From NCBI RefSeq assembly GCF_949628265.1, contig NC_088786.1:26743681-26807680 (forward strand): DNA of 64,000 bases, written 5' to 3'. The stretch's first letter is position 1. Each line of letters starts with the position of its first letter. The position numbers and the translations under genes were made by a program. Below the pieces are notes generated by a model that saw nothing but the letters and a program-made list of their open reading frames with translations, was not told where the DNA came from and made no database searches. The DNA comes from Cloeon dipterum. Lineage: Eukaryota > Arthropoda > Insecta > Ephemeroptera > Baetidae. Shown here one piece after another: positions 1-27,309 of this stretch.

Positions 1-990
1 AACGAAGAAGCAGGCCGGCTTATGAATGAATGAGTGAATTAGCCAGCCGGCAGCGTGCTCCCAATAAAAATAGCTTTCTGGAAGAGAATCCATTTGTCAG
101 CAGCCTTCGGCGACACATTTATTTTTGACGCATGCCAATTTTGTCATCTGCCGACGAGCGGCGATGCACACACGTCTGCCTGCTGATAAAATAAGAACGA
201 ATATACCCACTGGAGTGCCCCTTTTATCATCAGCCAGATGGTTCCGGATGGGATGTTCGATTTAATAAGAGCGAACTGCGTTCACTGATTTTTTTGTCGG
301 CGCATTTCATTCATCAGCGATGAATTGCACAATTTCATAGCAAAACTTCCTCTAAAGAGTGGCAATCTGATTTTATTTCATCTCGAGTGGACGGTAAAAT
401 AGCGTAGAAACCCCTTATTCTGGTCGAGCTAGCGAGTTAATTTGCTTCTAAGCCGATGAAACGAAAGCTCTTAAGCGGAGACGAATAAGCACTTCCGTCC
501 AGCAGCAATTCAAACTGGAATAGAATTAAGTAACAGTGAAAATAGAGGAAGTGCCCTAATTGAAATTCCCTCGCCGCCTCACCTTGCGTCACCTTTTCAA
601 AGACACTCGTCGGTCCGCAATTACGCCGCACACACTGGATGGAGTGGCGGACTCCCTTTCCTGTCCTGAGAATGAATGAACAATTGAATGGTTGCGTGGG
701 CTGGCGAATAGAGAATGCTATGATATGGCATAAAAGTGCATCGTCGTCACGGTAAACAAGGATGCGCGCGTACTTAATACGTGAGAACGGCGGCCGGCAT
801 GAATGGCAGGAAATTCCTCGCGTCCTGGGAATGAGCCACTTATTTTTGTTGTTAATTACAATCAGCATTAGCAAGTGCCGAAAAGAATCCGCGCCCTGTG
901 AAATTTAAGAGGTTCCACCGACCTAACTGTTTCACCTTTTTTACTCGATTTTACGCCATTATTTGCGCTGATTTCCCGCCTTTGTTGCAG
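1..990 (+). other. Hecw intron (left edge of window)
   Basis: No exon is recognisable here. The stretch ends in a good acceptor (tttgttgcag, to 990) in front of the first Hecw exon in the window. Since that exon starts inside the HECW N-terminal domain, the stretch is most simply intron. The minus-strand open frame at 437-874 has no family resemblance. Confidence 0.6.
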
Positions 991-14224
<13,234 letters not shown>

Positions 14225-14412
14225 TGCAACTATTCACACTCACACACACGGCACCACGACCCAAGCTTTTAAGATTCTAAACTTATGCGCATTGTTGTTA
14301 CTGCATGATAATTCCAGTTGATGAAGAATCAACAAACACTGCTAAAAATTATAGCTACTGAATTTTATATCCATTGTGATTTTGTGCTCTAGTCAGTCAG
14401 GTATCTCGACAT

Positions 14413-14459
14413 TTTATTGCCACAAATCAGATGCCCCTTACAAACTTGTAAATAATAAA
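14413..14459. terminator. Interleaved poly(A) signals of Hecw and Iml1
   Basis: The plus-strand AATAAA at 14454-14459 serves Hecw (stop at 14224). The minus-strand AATAAA (TTTATT at 14413-14418) serves Iml1 (stop at 14617). Each signal lies inside the other gene's 3'UTR, so the mature RNAs should overlap by at least 40 nt. Confidence 0.6.
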
Positions 14460-14616
14460 GCATTTCTGTTCTTAAAATAATATCACCTGTTTTAATCGTG
14501 TGGGAGTTTGCCAGAAAAGCTCTATAAATGTAATTAAAGAGTTTAACTTTATTTTGATTATAGGGATTATAGGAACTTAACAAAATATATTTTAGAAACA
14601 ACTAGCGCATAAAAAA

Positions 14617-17600
14617 TCACATATCTTCGTCAGATCTTTCATCCTTCTCTGCCCAACATTTGTCCCAAAAGGCTTTCAGCCTGTTGTCTTCATTAGAGCA
14701 GAAATCCTGAAAATCTTGCAAAAGCCGGTCTTGGAATTTCTCATCACCGGTAGCTGGGTTTGAAGCCGTTTTCCAACGGCGACCGATCATGTGGTTCCAA
14801 GACCAGAGAAATCCAATCTGAGGATAAAACATCATTCAAAGGATCATCAGATATTTAGAATCAAAACTGGCATACCCTCGTTTCTGGTCCGCACTCGTCT
14901 CGTTTACCACTGACGTGTCGAGTGATGTACTCTTCATGAGGGCTCGATGGTGGCATTTCTTGGAGCGAGTCATAGCGATTTTGTTTGGAGCCTTGACTGC
15001 CTTGGATTCTGATTGGTTTGCTCTTTGGCTGGCACTGTTTGCAAAACGGATAGATGAGAAAGTGTCAAATTCAAAGTTTCAATGGAAATCGCCAGATTTA
15101 ACGTGCAAAAAATTTAAACTTAAGAGCTATACAATGGCAGAGATTAAGAATTTTAATTTAATCATGGGTTTAAAACGCATTTTGCTAAAGGTCTGCAAAA
15201 TTTTCTCTCTGGACTTACTCTAATCCAAAATATTTTTTCTTACGCATGGCTGAGTTGGTATCATGATGAAGGCATTTCCAGTCAGATGAATGTATTGCCG
15301 GTGAAAAGGGTTGAACTGGTGCGAGTTAATTGGCGTCGACAAATTTGGAGTGCTGGGTGGCTCACCACCAAGCACTGGAGGCTGCCTCTGCGGTTGGCCA
15401 AGAGCAGTTTCCAGAATGCAAGAAACAAATCCGAATCTGGCAGCAATAGTGTCTTGCAATAGAAATAGCCTCTGCTTCCAAGAATCCTCCGCAAAGTCTG
15501 AAATCCCAGATAAATTATTGTGCGTCACCTTTCAAAACAAAAAATAAATGTTTTTACTTTCGAAAAGGTGGCTCTTGTTCCCCATCAAAGCCTCTGTGTC
15601 CAACGGAATGAATATCGGGCCTCGCAATGGATCAGACTTTTCTGTGTATGGCAGAGCGAACGGGTCAGCAGGAACAGGGATCATGTGCAAACCGCAAGTC
15701 TGCGCTTTTCTCGCCCAACCCATCACCTAGATATTGAATCATTCATCTAACTGAATAAGAGAGAAAGAAATTCAATAAATCACCAAGTCTGAAACAACTG
15801 TCCCAGTTGCAGCAACCCACTGGACGGAAAACTCGTACGCACGATCGGCCCTGAACACAGGTTGGTACTTCGCGTGTCCCCATTCGATCCTGTCACTCTT
15901 GTTCGACACGTCTATGTCCAAGTGTGTGTTTTTGTAGTTTGGCCCTAAGGGAACAACGCTTAGTAAAAGACTCAAAAACCCAATCAGTTGTGTACTTTTC
16001 CAGTCTTCGCAGTCCTGGTGGTTTAATTTTTCTACAAGGAAGCTTGCTATCGGCGTACTCTGCGACACCGCGTTATCAAACTTCCAGCCAAGAGGTCGCT
16101 CAACCTCAACCTCAATCCACTCGTTCTCAAAGCTGATGGCATCGCCCTGAACTGAAGATTGTTACATCATATTAACACCTATTTTTAATGATTGGAATAG
16201 ACAATAATTAAGTTTTAAATAAATATAGTGATTCAAGCGCGCGATTTAATGATAAAGTAAAAATTCTTACAAAGCTTAATCTTTCTGAATTGGATTTAAA
16301 ATTAAAAATTTAGGTGCCAAAAATAATAATCTGCCTCATAATATGCAACTGAAGGTTTTGGTTTGAATTAAACAAGTGGCTGGCACTCTCACACGCTCAT
16401 TCAGCTGCAAGAGAGTCGCAACGCGCTTTGACTTCCCCACCGATCCAGAGAAGGCAACGGTTCATTCCAGCATCCACGGAGCAATCAATTTAAAAAAAAA
16501 ACCCTACAAATATGTGCTGATGTGCAATAATTAATTTTATGAGAGCAGGCACTTGTTGCAAGATAAGATATGTATTAAACCAATAAAATTTGTCAACTAG
16601 AGTTTCAATTTTAGTTGGTTCTGTTTGGTAAACTATGGAGCATTAACTAAAGGTAGGAACAAATTAATATTTTGATCAAAATCAATGTTGTCGAGATTCA
16701 GCGCGGAAGAAATTACCCCTGTAATTTATAGTTTTTGCATTTCTTCTGCAAGCTCCGTTTGCGCACTCATGCATTTTTATAGAATTATTTGATTTTTCTG
16801 TTTTTTCGTTTTACTGAATTTTGCAAGAATATAATTTAAAATACAAACCCTTTTCTTCCCCGGTGATGTAGTACAGATAGAATCCAACGATGAATGGATG
16901 CGTTTTTGATCCTGAGGCATGTCGAATGAGCTCATTTTTCAGCATTCCCTGAAAATGCAACGAATGCGTACAAAAATTAGCCTCGCGTGGAAACTAACCT
17001 GCATGACATCAGCTGCGGCGTCTTTAGAGTTCAAGCCTTCGACATGCGTGAGTAACCAGTGGACAGCATCAGCGCTGGAGAAGGTCATTGGGGGAGAGGT
17101 TTGATTGAGGAAGAGGAAGGTGAGACCACCATTTGGGTTCTTCATCGCTTCCAAGATCTCCTGATAGCTGGCAGACGCACTCAATCTCTTGAACTCAACG
17201 CTGGTGCTGAGTGAAAATCAATTTTCAAATTCACGTCACGATTAAAAAGCAGCATTTTGTACTTGTCTTCGTTGTTTTCTCCCGAGGTGTTGTGTGACTC
17301 GGTGCTCTCAAGCGAAACCTCGCTCGCAGGTGACACTCTCCCGCTGTTGGCGTTTTCGGTTTTCACTCGCTCCATAACTTTTGATCCAGACCTGTGGAAA
17401 CCACATGAACCAAAGCCCTTGGAATAGACCACACCTACACACCTGGGTGTCACGATTCTATCGTTTGGTCGATTAGCAGTAGGTGAGACATGCAGGCCCT
17501 AAACGCATGCACAGGAAGAAAAATGATGAGAAGTCTGCGTGAAAAGCACCCAAAAGCTAATTTTGTACATCTCAATCGCACAAAACACACTCTTCAACTT

Positions 17601-20600
17601 GAATCAGTGCAAAAAGCCGTTTGTTAAAAAGCAAAAAAGTGCAACAAAGCAAAGTGTTGTTATAGCCGAAACACGATGTCCACGAATCTGCAGCGCCGCC
17701 AAGCCAGGTGAGGAAAAGAGGGTTTGAAGCGAGTACCACATACACCTTCAACTGTGAGCAATAAGACAAACCTGGATCTCGGCCTCTCTAAAACCCTGTT
17801 GCTGCCGAGACGCTCTCGAAATGGCGAACTTCCGACAACACTGGCCTGTAATGTATTAGCAAAAATGTTTTTGTCTTGCGCATTAAGCGTTCTAATTTAA
17901 GTTAGTCATCACTATGGCCAAATCACACATCGATAAATCAAAATAATTTTGCAAAAGATAAGTGAGAGCGATAAATTTTCGTGTCATACCCTGGTTTTCT
18001 TGACAGTGTTGCGCCTCTTGATTTTGTTGAGCCAGCTCTCGACGAATCGGAGAAAACCATCGGTCAAGAGAGCCTGTTCATCCAGCGTTTGCATTTGGTA
18101 CACGTCAAAATGCGAACTACCTTCCTGGATTTTCTTTGTCCCCGAATGAGACCCAGGAAGTAAATAGACTCTAAACCGCCAAAACTTAAGTGTCTGGAAC
18201 AGGCAAACACTTTATATGTATTATTCCTTATTACACCATATTTATCCCTACCAAAATTTGCAGCATTAACAGGCTCAATTTAAAATAATTGTTCCCTGGG
18301 AGTAAAAAATCAAAATACCTCACTCAAGGCGAAATCTGTATCTCCACGAGAACAGATATAGTGATCCATGTAATTCCAATTGTAGTTCTCCAGCTTTTCA
18401 GATGTGAACGACACCCAGGACAGCTCGTAGGTCAGGTGATCCGGAGCGTGGAACCGATATCGGTAGTGTATGTTGAAAGGATGATAGGGATGCCTAGGCA
18501 AAAGAATTCGTATTTTTCTTAAAATTGTGCAAATTTACTAATTTTGAGACCTGATTTTAAAGTAGAACTACATTTACCTGGGCCGATATCTCGTAACCGT
18601 GATGGTTGAGCCATTCAGGCTGATTTTGTGGAAGAGTCTTCCAATGCTGAGTAAGCACTCCTCGTCCACGTCGTTGTCGTTGTTACGCGACTTTGATCTG
18701 ACGAATGATGCCGTGTTTGTGCTTTGGGTTCCAGGAGCATTTGCTTCGGTCGAAGGTGCTCGAGTTGTCCGTGCAACGCTTTCATTCTGAGGCTGAACAA
18801 TTAGCTGGAAGCCCTGGAAACAGAGTTCTGCAATGCATTCAACTCAATATTAGAAACCAGGAAGTTTACTTGAGCAAGGCGCTGGGAAATGAGCTCCTTG
18901 TAAACTTCTACTGTGTTCAACGGCTTTTTAAAGACTGCTCGCTGCTGCGCGTAGCCAAAGTTGACGTCTTCGGGCAACAGATTATAGTCGGACACAAAAT
19001 AGTCGTTGGTCAGGCTTCTCTTATCCGGAAAGTAATCGGTTGTGACAGGCAAGCACGCGGGAATTGTAAGTGACTTCCAGTCGACGCCTTTGGGAAAACA
19101 ACTATAGTAAATTTAAAAATCCTTTGCAAACTGTGAACTAAATTATAAAAATTTAAGCCGAAAAACAATAAAAGAGGCGCTGAATTACTAAAACCAAAAG
19201 TAAGGCACCAGACAAAATAATAGTGTTTTTTTATAATTAAGAGTTTTTGAAGCTCCTTGTAATTACGGCAGAAACTGGGAAAAATCAAAATAATTAGCAA
19301 TAATACCAACAGCTAGGGTTGCCAGATGGCATGGAATCTGTCCTGGAAAATAATTGCATTTCCTTAGTAGATATATATATTCTAACTTAAATTTTTTCAT
19401 CAAAGAACCGTCATAAATGTATAATGTTGCTTTATTTCATAATTTCTATGGAGCGCTATTTTAAATTATGTTTAATACTTTTTACTACGGTAGGGCTTAT
19501 TAGTATATATTGTATATCATTTTTAATTCATAATTCATAACATTGGCATGAGAGTCAGAATCTGGCAACCCTATAATTGCGACAGATACATTCACCCTTG
19601 ATTAAAGAAAAAACAGATTAGCAGACTGCACATTAAAGGAAGAGATGTGTAAAATAAACGATCTAAAGCCCAAAGATAGCTAATAGGCGTTTCAGACCTA
19701 TGATTACTTTTCCAGCTGCGCGATTGGGTGATCCAAAGTTGCATGAAAAAGAGAATTGCAATGTTATTTAATTACCAATAATAACTAAACAGTATTTTAT
19801 TTTCCCATTCATTATTTTCAAAACAACTTTATAGGAGTAGTAAACTCACCACATATTTGATCGTTATGATGCGCAAACACCGAGCGTAACAGTACATTAG
19901 TATTGGAGATAAAAAAATTCAAAACTAATTTTGGCCATAAGAAAAGATGACCTATTTTACTTTGCCAAGTTTCCCAATACTCTGTCTGTCTTTCTGAGGG
20001 TAAAGTGAATAAAATGCAGCAGTTAACCTGTTGTCAAGGCAGGAGTCCACTCTTGTTCTCCAGTGGCGCCCCAAAGAAGTGTCATGTTCCTGACGTTCTG
20101 CGCCACAAAGTGCTTGTTCAGAACTGAAATTTAATGACAGTTAGCAAAAATTCGACTGGTTTGGATAACAACTATAAAATTTAGAAAGCGTGCCGAATAG
20201 CTGTATTCAAGCTGGTGCGTTAATTAGACATGACAATCCGATACTTACAGTTGAGAGAGCGCGTCTCGAGCGACATTGATCCTCGCGGCGTGAATTCATT
20301 AGTTTTCTTGTCGTCTGAAAGAATTAATGCAAAATAGCCTGCCCTAGTGCATGGGTGTTTAGCGTTGCATTCACTCTATCATGTCACATTTATTGAGAAT
20401 TATTTTTAGAGGCAAGCAAAAGTCGGCTTTTATCTGGTGGGGGTTTAAATATGATCAGACACTTGACGGGATGAGAGGAGTGTACGACAGAGATCATGCA
20501 CTGATCAAATGCAACATATATAGGCTTTAGTGTGTCTCATTTACCACTGTCTCCATCAAGGCGCTCATTCAATGACTTGGTGGGCACTGCTTGGTAGTGG

Positions 20601-23600
20601 TGTTGTTGGATGAGGACTCCAGTGGGCCCTGAAAACAAAGCGATTTATATTTTCATTCGAAGACAAATTACCTAAAAACCGTAAGAGAGAAATTCATACA
20701 ACATGATAATTATGAAATTTACACTTCCCTGTAATTCTTATCACAACTAATATTGTAAAAAAATGAATTTACTCGCACTTAATATGGAGCACAAACCAAT
20801 GTGAAAAACTATACAATATTTTGTATCATCCCAGTACTTATAATTATCTATATCCAGATAAATTTAATTTCTATTTTTTACAATTTCTCAAAATGCTCCG
20901 TGTAGCATTGGAAGTGGGTGAGAGTAAACTTAAAATTATTTTGATTTGTCAAAATTTAAAATAATTCAGAAAATATTTTGCTCAGCAATTTTATTTCAGG
21001 AACTGTCCTTGGCTTCCTCTCAAAAAAATAACGCTTGATCTTGTTGAACCAAACAAGAGTGGCAAAGCTATTTTTAAATTCATTTTGGAGATTCAGAAAA
21101 TTCAGACCTATTTATACATAAACTATTAATTTTGCTTCACGCTCTATGCAATTTTTAAGCTAATTTTTTCGTTAAATTTTCCATTGAAGAAATAATTTTT
21201 GTTAAGTTTATTCCTCAAACTCACCTTTGGGAAATATGTGCGTCCATCTGCGCCTGTTTGAGGTAAGCTTAATTGTTACATGAGAGGGGTCAAATGGGTT
21301 GATAAGCGCTCGGCCAGGTCGCAGTTTAACAGCCTGCTGACTCATTGTGGTCTGCGAGCCCACGCTGCCAATTATTGCTCTTCCCTGATTTGGCGGAGAA
21401 TAATTTTCTAGCACCGTTCGAGCCAGAGTTTTCGCTGCGGGGACGAGAAAATTTATTATTCCTTGGTGGTTTATTTTTCTAAGGACCAACATTCTTGTAA
21501 TGAATTATTTGGAGAGCCCTCAATCGATCTGCTCGGGATTGAGATTGCCGATGACCTTATTCTGGAAAGACCAGGAACGGGTGATGTGCTTTGGAAGTGA
21601 TGCACATCAGGGTCTGACATTTTCCGAGTGGCGTTGCTAAGAGGGTGGATGTAGCTCAGATATGGTTCATTCATTGTTCCTGTCGACACTTTTTTCGAAT
21701 TTGGAAACCTCCTGCAAGTTTCTATCATAGAATCATCATGACACACAAAAAGATTGACAAATACCCAGCAGTTTGCATAATGGGTAGTTGGAAAATCTTT
21801 GCGTCATATGCATCATAATCAAATAGAGTTGGTAGACCCGACTGTTCCTCGTCTGTGCTAACTTTGGTATTTGTTTGAGCCACAGACTGACTAGAGCGTC
21901 TGCTCAGCGCCTGGTTCTGCATCGGCGGTAATTTTATGCGTGGAATGAATTCAGAGTAGCCAACTTTCTTATTTGTGGAATAAAAGCTACAAGGAATTGG
22001 TTATTTAAAAATTTTGAATATTCAAATACCATATTTACCTCAAATTAATCCAATGGGGCATGCTGTAATCATCAACTGCATTCATAGAAACATCTTTGGT
22101 GTGAAACTAGAAACGATTTAGGTTGGTAAATTTATTAATGAATGGAAATTTATTGAAGCTAATCGTACTTTTAAAAGAGGCACGGCATGCAATGGTTGCT
22201 CGCCTACGCAAACCAAATCGCTTCCAACACCATTGTCGATGACACGCTGTTTTGTGACATTGGTCAACTCTCTGTCAACTTCAAACACGCCAACACCAGG
22301 CGTCACTACAATAGAAAGTTGTCCTGTTCTATCAAAGCTGCGATCTAAATAGTGCTTTTCAAACACTAGGATAAAAATTATTAGAAAGGGCAGAACAGCT
22401 GACGGAATTTTTAGATACCATTGAGGGACATGTTCAAAACCTCCAAGAAGTTTCCTTGACTAGCAGTCGAGTTGTAAGCTTTTGGAATCACCACTCCTGG
22501 CCTGGCATGGTACTCTAAGACTTGCTGCTGGTATATAGGGAACAGTTTGCGCAAAAATTGGATGGTACTGGTCCAGTCATCATATCGCTCATTCTGAATA
22601 GCCACTCTATTGAAGAAATTAGATCACTCAGTGAATAAATTTTGTGTCATCAATTTACCTGTAAAAATCTTCATAAAACCTTCCCTTGTAGTCTTTCTGT
22701 AAACACTCTCTCATGTAGAGAGGAAACTCATCTAAACTGTTAGCCTTGTAAAATGTCCTCGAAAAGAGTACAATGGTGACTTCATGATTGCTTCCAGCTT
22801 TCTATAATACGCAAGAAAATAACAAGTTCATTGATAGGTACAAATCTTTGCAAACCTTCCACTTATGCACCAAGTATGTGAGAAACCCATTCACAGCCTT
22901 TTCAAAGTACAGGTCACCATGGATGTCAAACTCCCACATTTCTGAACTCATTTGTAGGAATAAATAAACCATGCTGGTGGATGAGCGAAAGACAACCTGT
23001 CAAGATGAAATAATGCAGACACACTAAGCGTAATAATTCGGTTTGACTCACCTTGGTATCCTCGTTGATTACTCCACAAGCTACCCGTTCACCAGAAGAC
23101 CACATCTCATACACCTGGCATCGAATGCTCCCTCCGCAAAATTCGATTTTCTTGTTCATATAAACACAGGTGTTCATCTAGTTTTAACAAATTGAAAGCT
23201 GGATTACAAAAATTTAATTTGCGTTAAAATGTTACCATGGTATTTTTCAGTCGCCACATATCACTTCTACCAAGGTATTGGTCCTTAAAAGTGAGCTCAA
23301 CCGAGTCCAATGCTACATCTTCAGCGCTGACAATATTCACATTGACGTCTGCATAAGTTCTAAGTTGAAATGCACTTGCAATGCTCTGCTCAATGCTGAT
23401 TGTTTCTGTCAAATTTTATACATATTCTGGGTTGAAATACTTTTTCTTTTTGTATGTTTTTAGCTTCATTTTTAGATACCTCTGCTTTGGAGGTCTTCTT
23501 TGAATGAAGTTACTTGCAAAAGAAGTCGGCTGCTCTCCTCTTCAGGGTGGAAAATTTCAACGATATCTCCCTTTTTTATGGTTGGAAAATCCTTTGGATT

Positions 23601-23784
23601 TATTATCAGATCCTCGCCTGTGGGAAAATGGATGGATTTTTAATTTTAATATATGTACGTAAATAATATTATATTAGAATAGTACAATCGAAATTATAAC
23701 GTAGGTTGTCTTACCACTGAAATTTCTCTGGTGCACAATCAGCTTAAAAAGCTTGGTGTTACCCAAGCTGATCCGGGCACTCAT
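14617..23784 (-). CDS. Iml1: Iml1/DEPDC5, GATOR1 subunit
   Basis: This gene encodes the large subunit of GATOR1 (with Nprl2 and Nprl3), the GAP complex for RagA/B GTPases that switches off TORC1 when amino acids are scarce, at the lysosome surface. The start [19 protein letters not shown] is at 23784. The first five exons are 23715-23784, 23480-23617, 23236-23405, 23052-23177 and 22856-22996, and they join in phase. The conserved N-terminal and SABA-type core follows ([38 protein letters not shown] near 22300; [16 protein letters not shown]). Next are the segment ending [12 protein letters not shown] (21220-21290), the 20,000-18,000 mid region ([21 protein letters not shown]), a DEP domain at 16950-17190, and a C-terminal domain ending [16 protein letters not shown]...SDEDM. 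The gene has about twenty or more exons and no visible frame break. A small inverted-repeat element sits in one intron (19314-19573). Confidence 0.95.
19314..19573. mobile_element. MITE-like element in Iml1 intron
   Basis: The ends are perfect 14-bp inverted repeats: TAGGGTTGCCAGAT at 19314-19327 and its reverse complement at 19560-19573. The interior is about 230 bp, AT-rich and non-coding. The TAGGG start resembles hAT-type termini, but I see no clear 8-bp target duplication, so the superfamily is open. Confidence 0.6.
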
Positions 23785-25015
23785 TCTGACGATAATCAAG
23801 GAATGCCGACTTTTTCCAGATTATTGGAATTATGAACAAAATTACCAACTCTCAACCGAGGGAAAATTTCCTGACAGTTCACATATTTTGAAACATCTTC
23901 CTTGGTTATATTAATTTTTCTCTGAGGCTAGCCCTTGCAATTTCTCATTGCTCGAAAGAGCCCAATTGTAAACAAATTTAATGTTATTGCTGTCGTCAAG
24001 TCCTTCCTTTCTGATGCTGTGCTGGTGTATTGTACACCACTATCAGCTGGCCGTCGCAATAATAAAAACAAATGACAGGGAGGGGAGCACGGCAGCAGGG
24101 GGCAGCAGGGGGTGAGAGCCTGGTATAAGTTTAGTGTTGTCGTAGCGAGCCCGTTGAACCAATCATAGCACGACAATCGAACCTCTCCGACCAATGAAGA
24201 GCAGTCTCGAACTTAATTTGAGAGCCAGAACTTGATGAGAAGTGATGAGAACTTTACTGTTTCCACTATTTCCTTACTTTCCGCTTTGACCATATAGATA
24301 CTTCTTAGTTAGGAATAGATAATTAATCGCGATACTAACATGATTTCATTTTCACACTTATTGTGATGTTTTATTTTAATATATCTTAAATTGAATAAAA
24401 CATATTTTGTTACACCAAGGTGTAGTTAATTATTATTTGCCTTTTTAAGACACATTTATCACAAGAAATATAGCACAATAATTTAACCATCCTAATTTTC
24501 TTTAAATTGTTGTCAAGGAAAAAACAAAAAATCCATTATTCTTTGGCTAAAGCTAAATCTATTACAACAAAAAAAGGCTAATTTTCTGCGTAATTTTATT
24601 TAACATCTTTTCAAATGACCAAACAACTGGAACCAATATATTTGGGGCTAGATAATAATTATGTAAATACTACCTATACTTTATATTGCTTTGAAATAAA
24701 TCACACCAAGACACTAAAACGCCTATGCCAACTTGAACTTTAAATACTACAATTGGCACAAATTTGTGCAACATTGGTGGTTATTCACATTGAAATTTGT
24801 GCTGATACCTTATGGCAGAATATTTTAAAATGCATCCTCCTTACACAACGTTTCGGGGTTCTAAGCAAAAATTGAGGTATTTGCGTTTGCAAGCAAAAAG
24901 TTAACAACAGCAGAAATTAAACTCTGCCAGAAAAAACAAGCAAAAAACTTGACAATGTGCAAAATTGACTAGACTACTTGCGATAACAAGAGGGTGCCCG
25001 CAAAATAAATAGTGA
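23785..25015. other. Iml1 upstream region and GMP reductase 3'UTR
   Basis: Nothing coding is visible. The part next to 23785 should contain the Iml1 5'UTR and promoter (a moderately GC-rich patch at 24030-24200). The AT-rich part from about 24250 to 25015 is likely the long 3'UTR of the GMP reductase gene, with TTTATT (minus-strand AATAAA) motifs such as the one near 24590. Confidence 0.4.
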
Positions 25016-26822
<1,807 letters not shown>

Positions 26823-27309
26823 GGCTGGAGTAGGAAATCGGACGGAGGACGGCCAAACGTCAGTCTCAACACCTCTCTGCTAAAAATATCCCGGCCGCAG
26901 CTTTCTTTTGTCCTAGCAGCGAGGGCCGTTCTCCCTTCTCGCCTCGTTCTCCATCAACTGGCACGTTATTATACCCCGACAGCGATTTTGTGCCCACCGC
27001 CCGGCGCCTCCTCTCTGCCTGTCTTGTGGTAGTGTCTCCCCTTTAGCCGCTTCTCCTGGGTCCTTTTTGCAGACCGTGCAGCACCCCTTCCTTTGTACCC
27101 TGCTGCGCATTGGTCCAGTGCGCAGCTACTTTTTGTTTACGTCACTCCTTCACTTGTCTTGCGCTGAAACCAGCTGTTTCCCGATTCCCGACGAACTTGG
27201 GGTTCTTGACTTGACTGCCTGACTGGCACGGGCGAGCGGCGGTCTTGATTTCACGCGAGTTTTGCCAACTTATTGATTCACCTGCTTGCGTGCTTTGCTA
27301 TTAGCAAAA
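26823..27309. promoter_or_regulatory. Shared divergent promoter, GMP reductase / Sac1
   Basis: Only 487 bp separate the two start codons, which point away from each other. The stretch is GC- and CpG-richer than its surroundings and has no TATA box. Both genes have housekeeping roles, so a bidirectional promoter is the simplest reading. Initiation sites are not resolved. Confidence 0.6.

Noticed and set aside
437-874. 145-codon minus-strand open frame
   Set aside because: It has no family resemblance, no exon-like composition, and lies in what is best read as Hecw intron.
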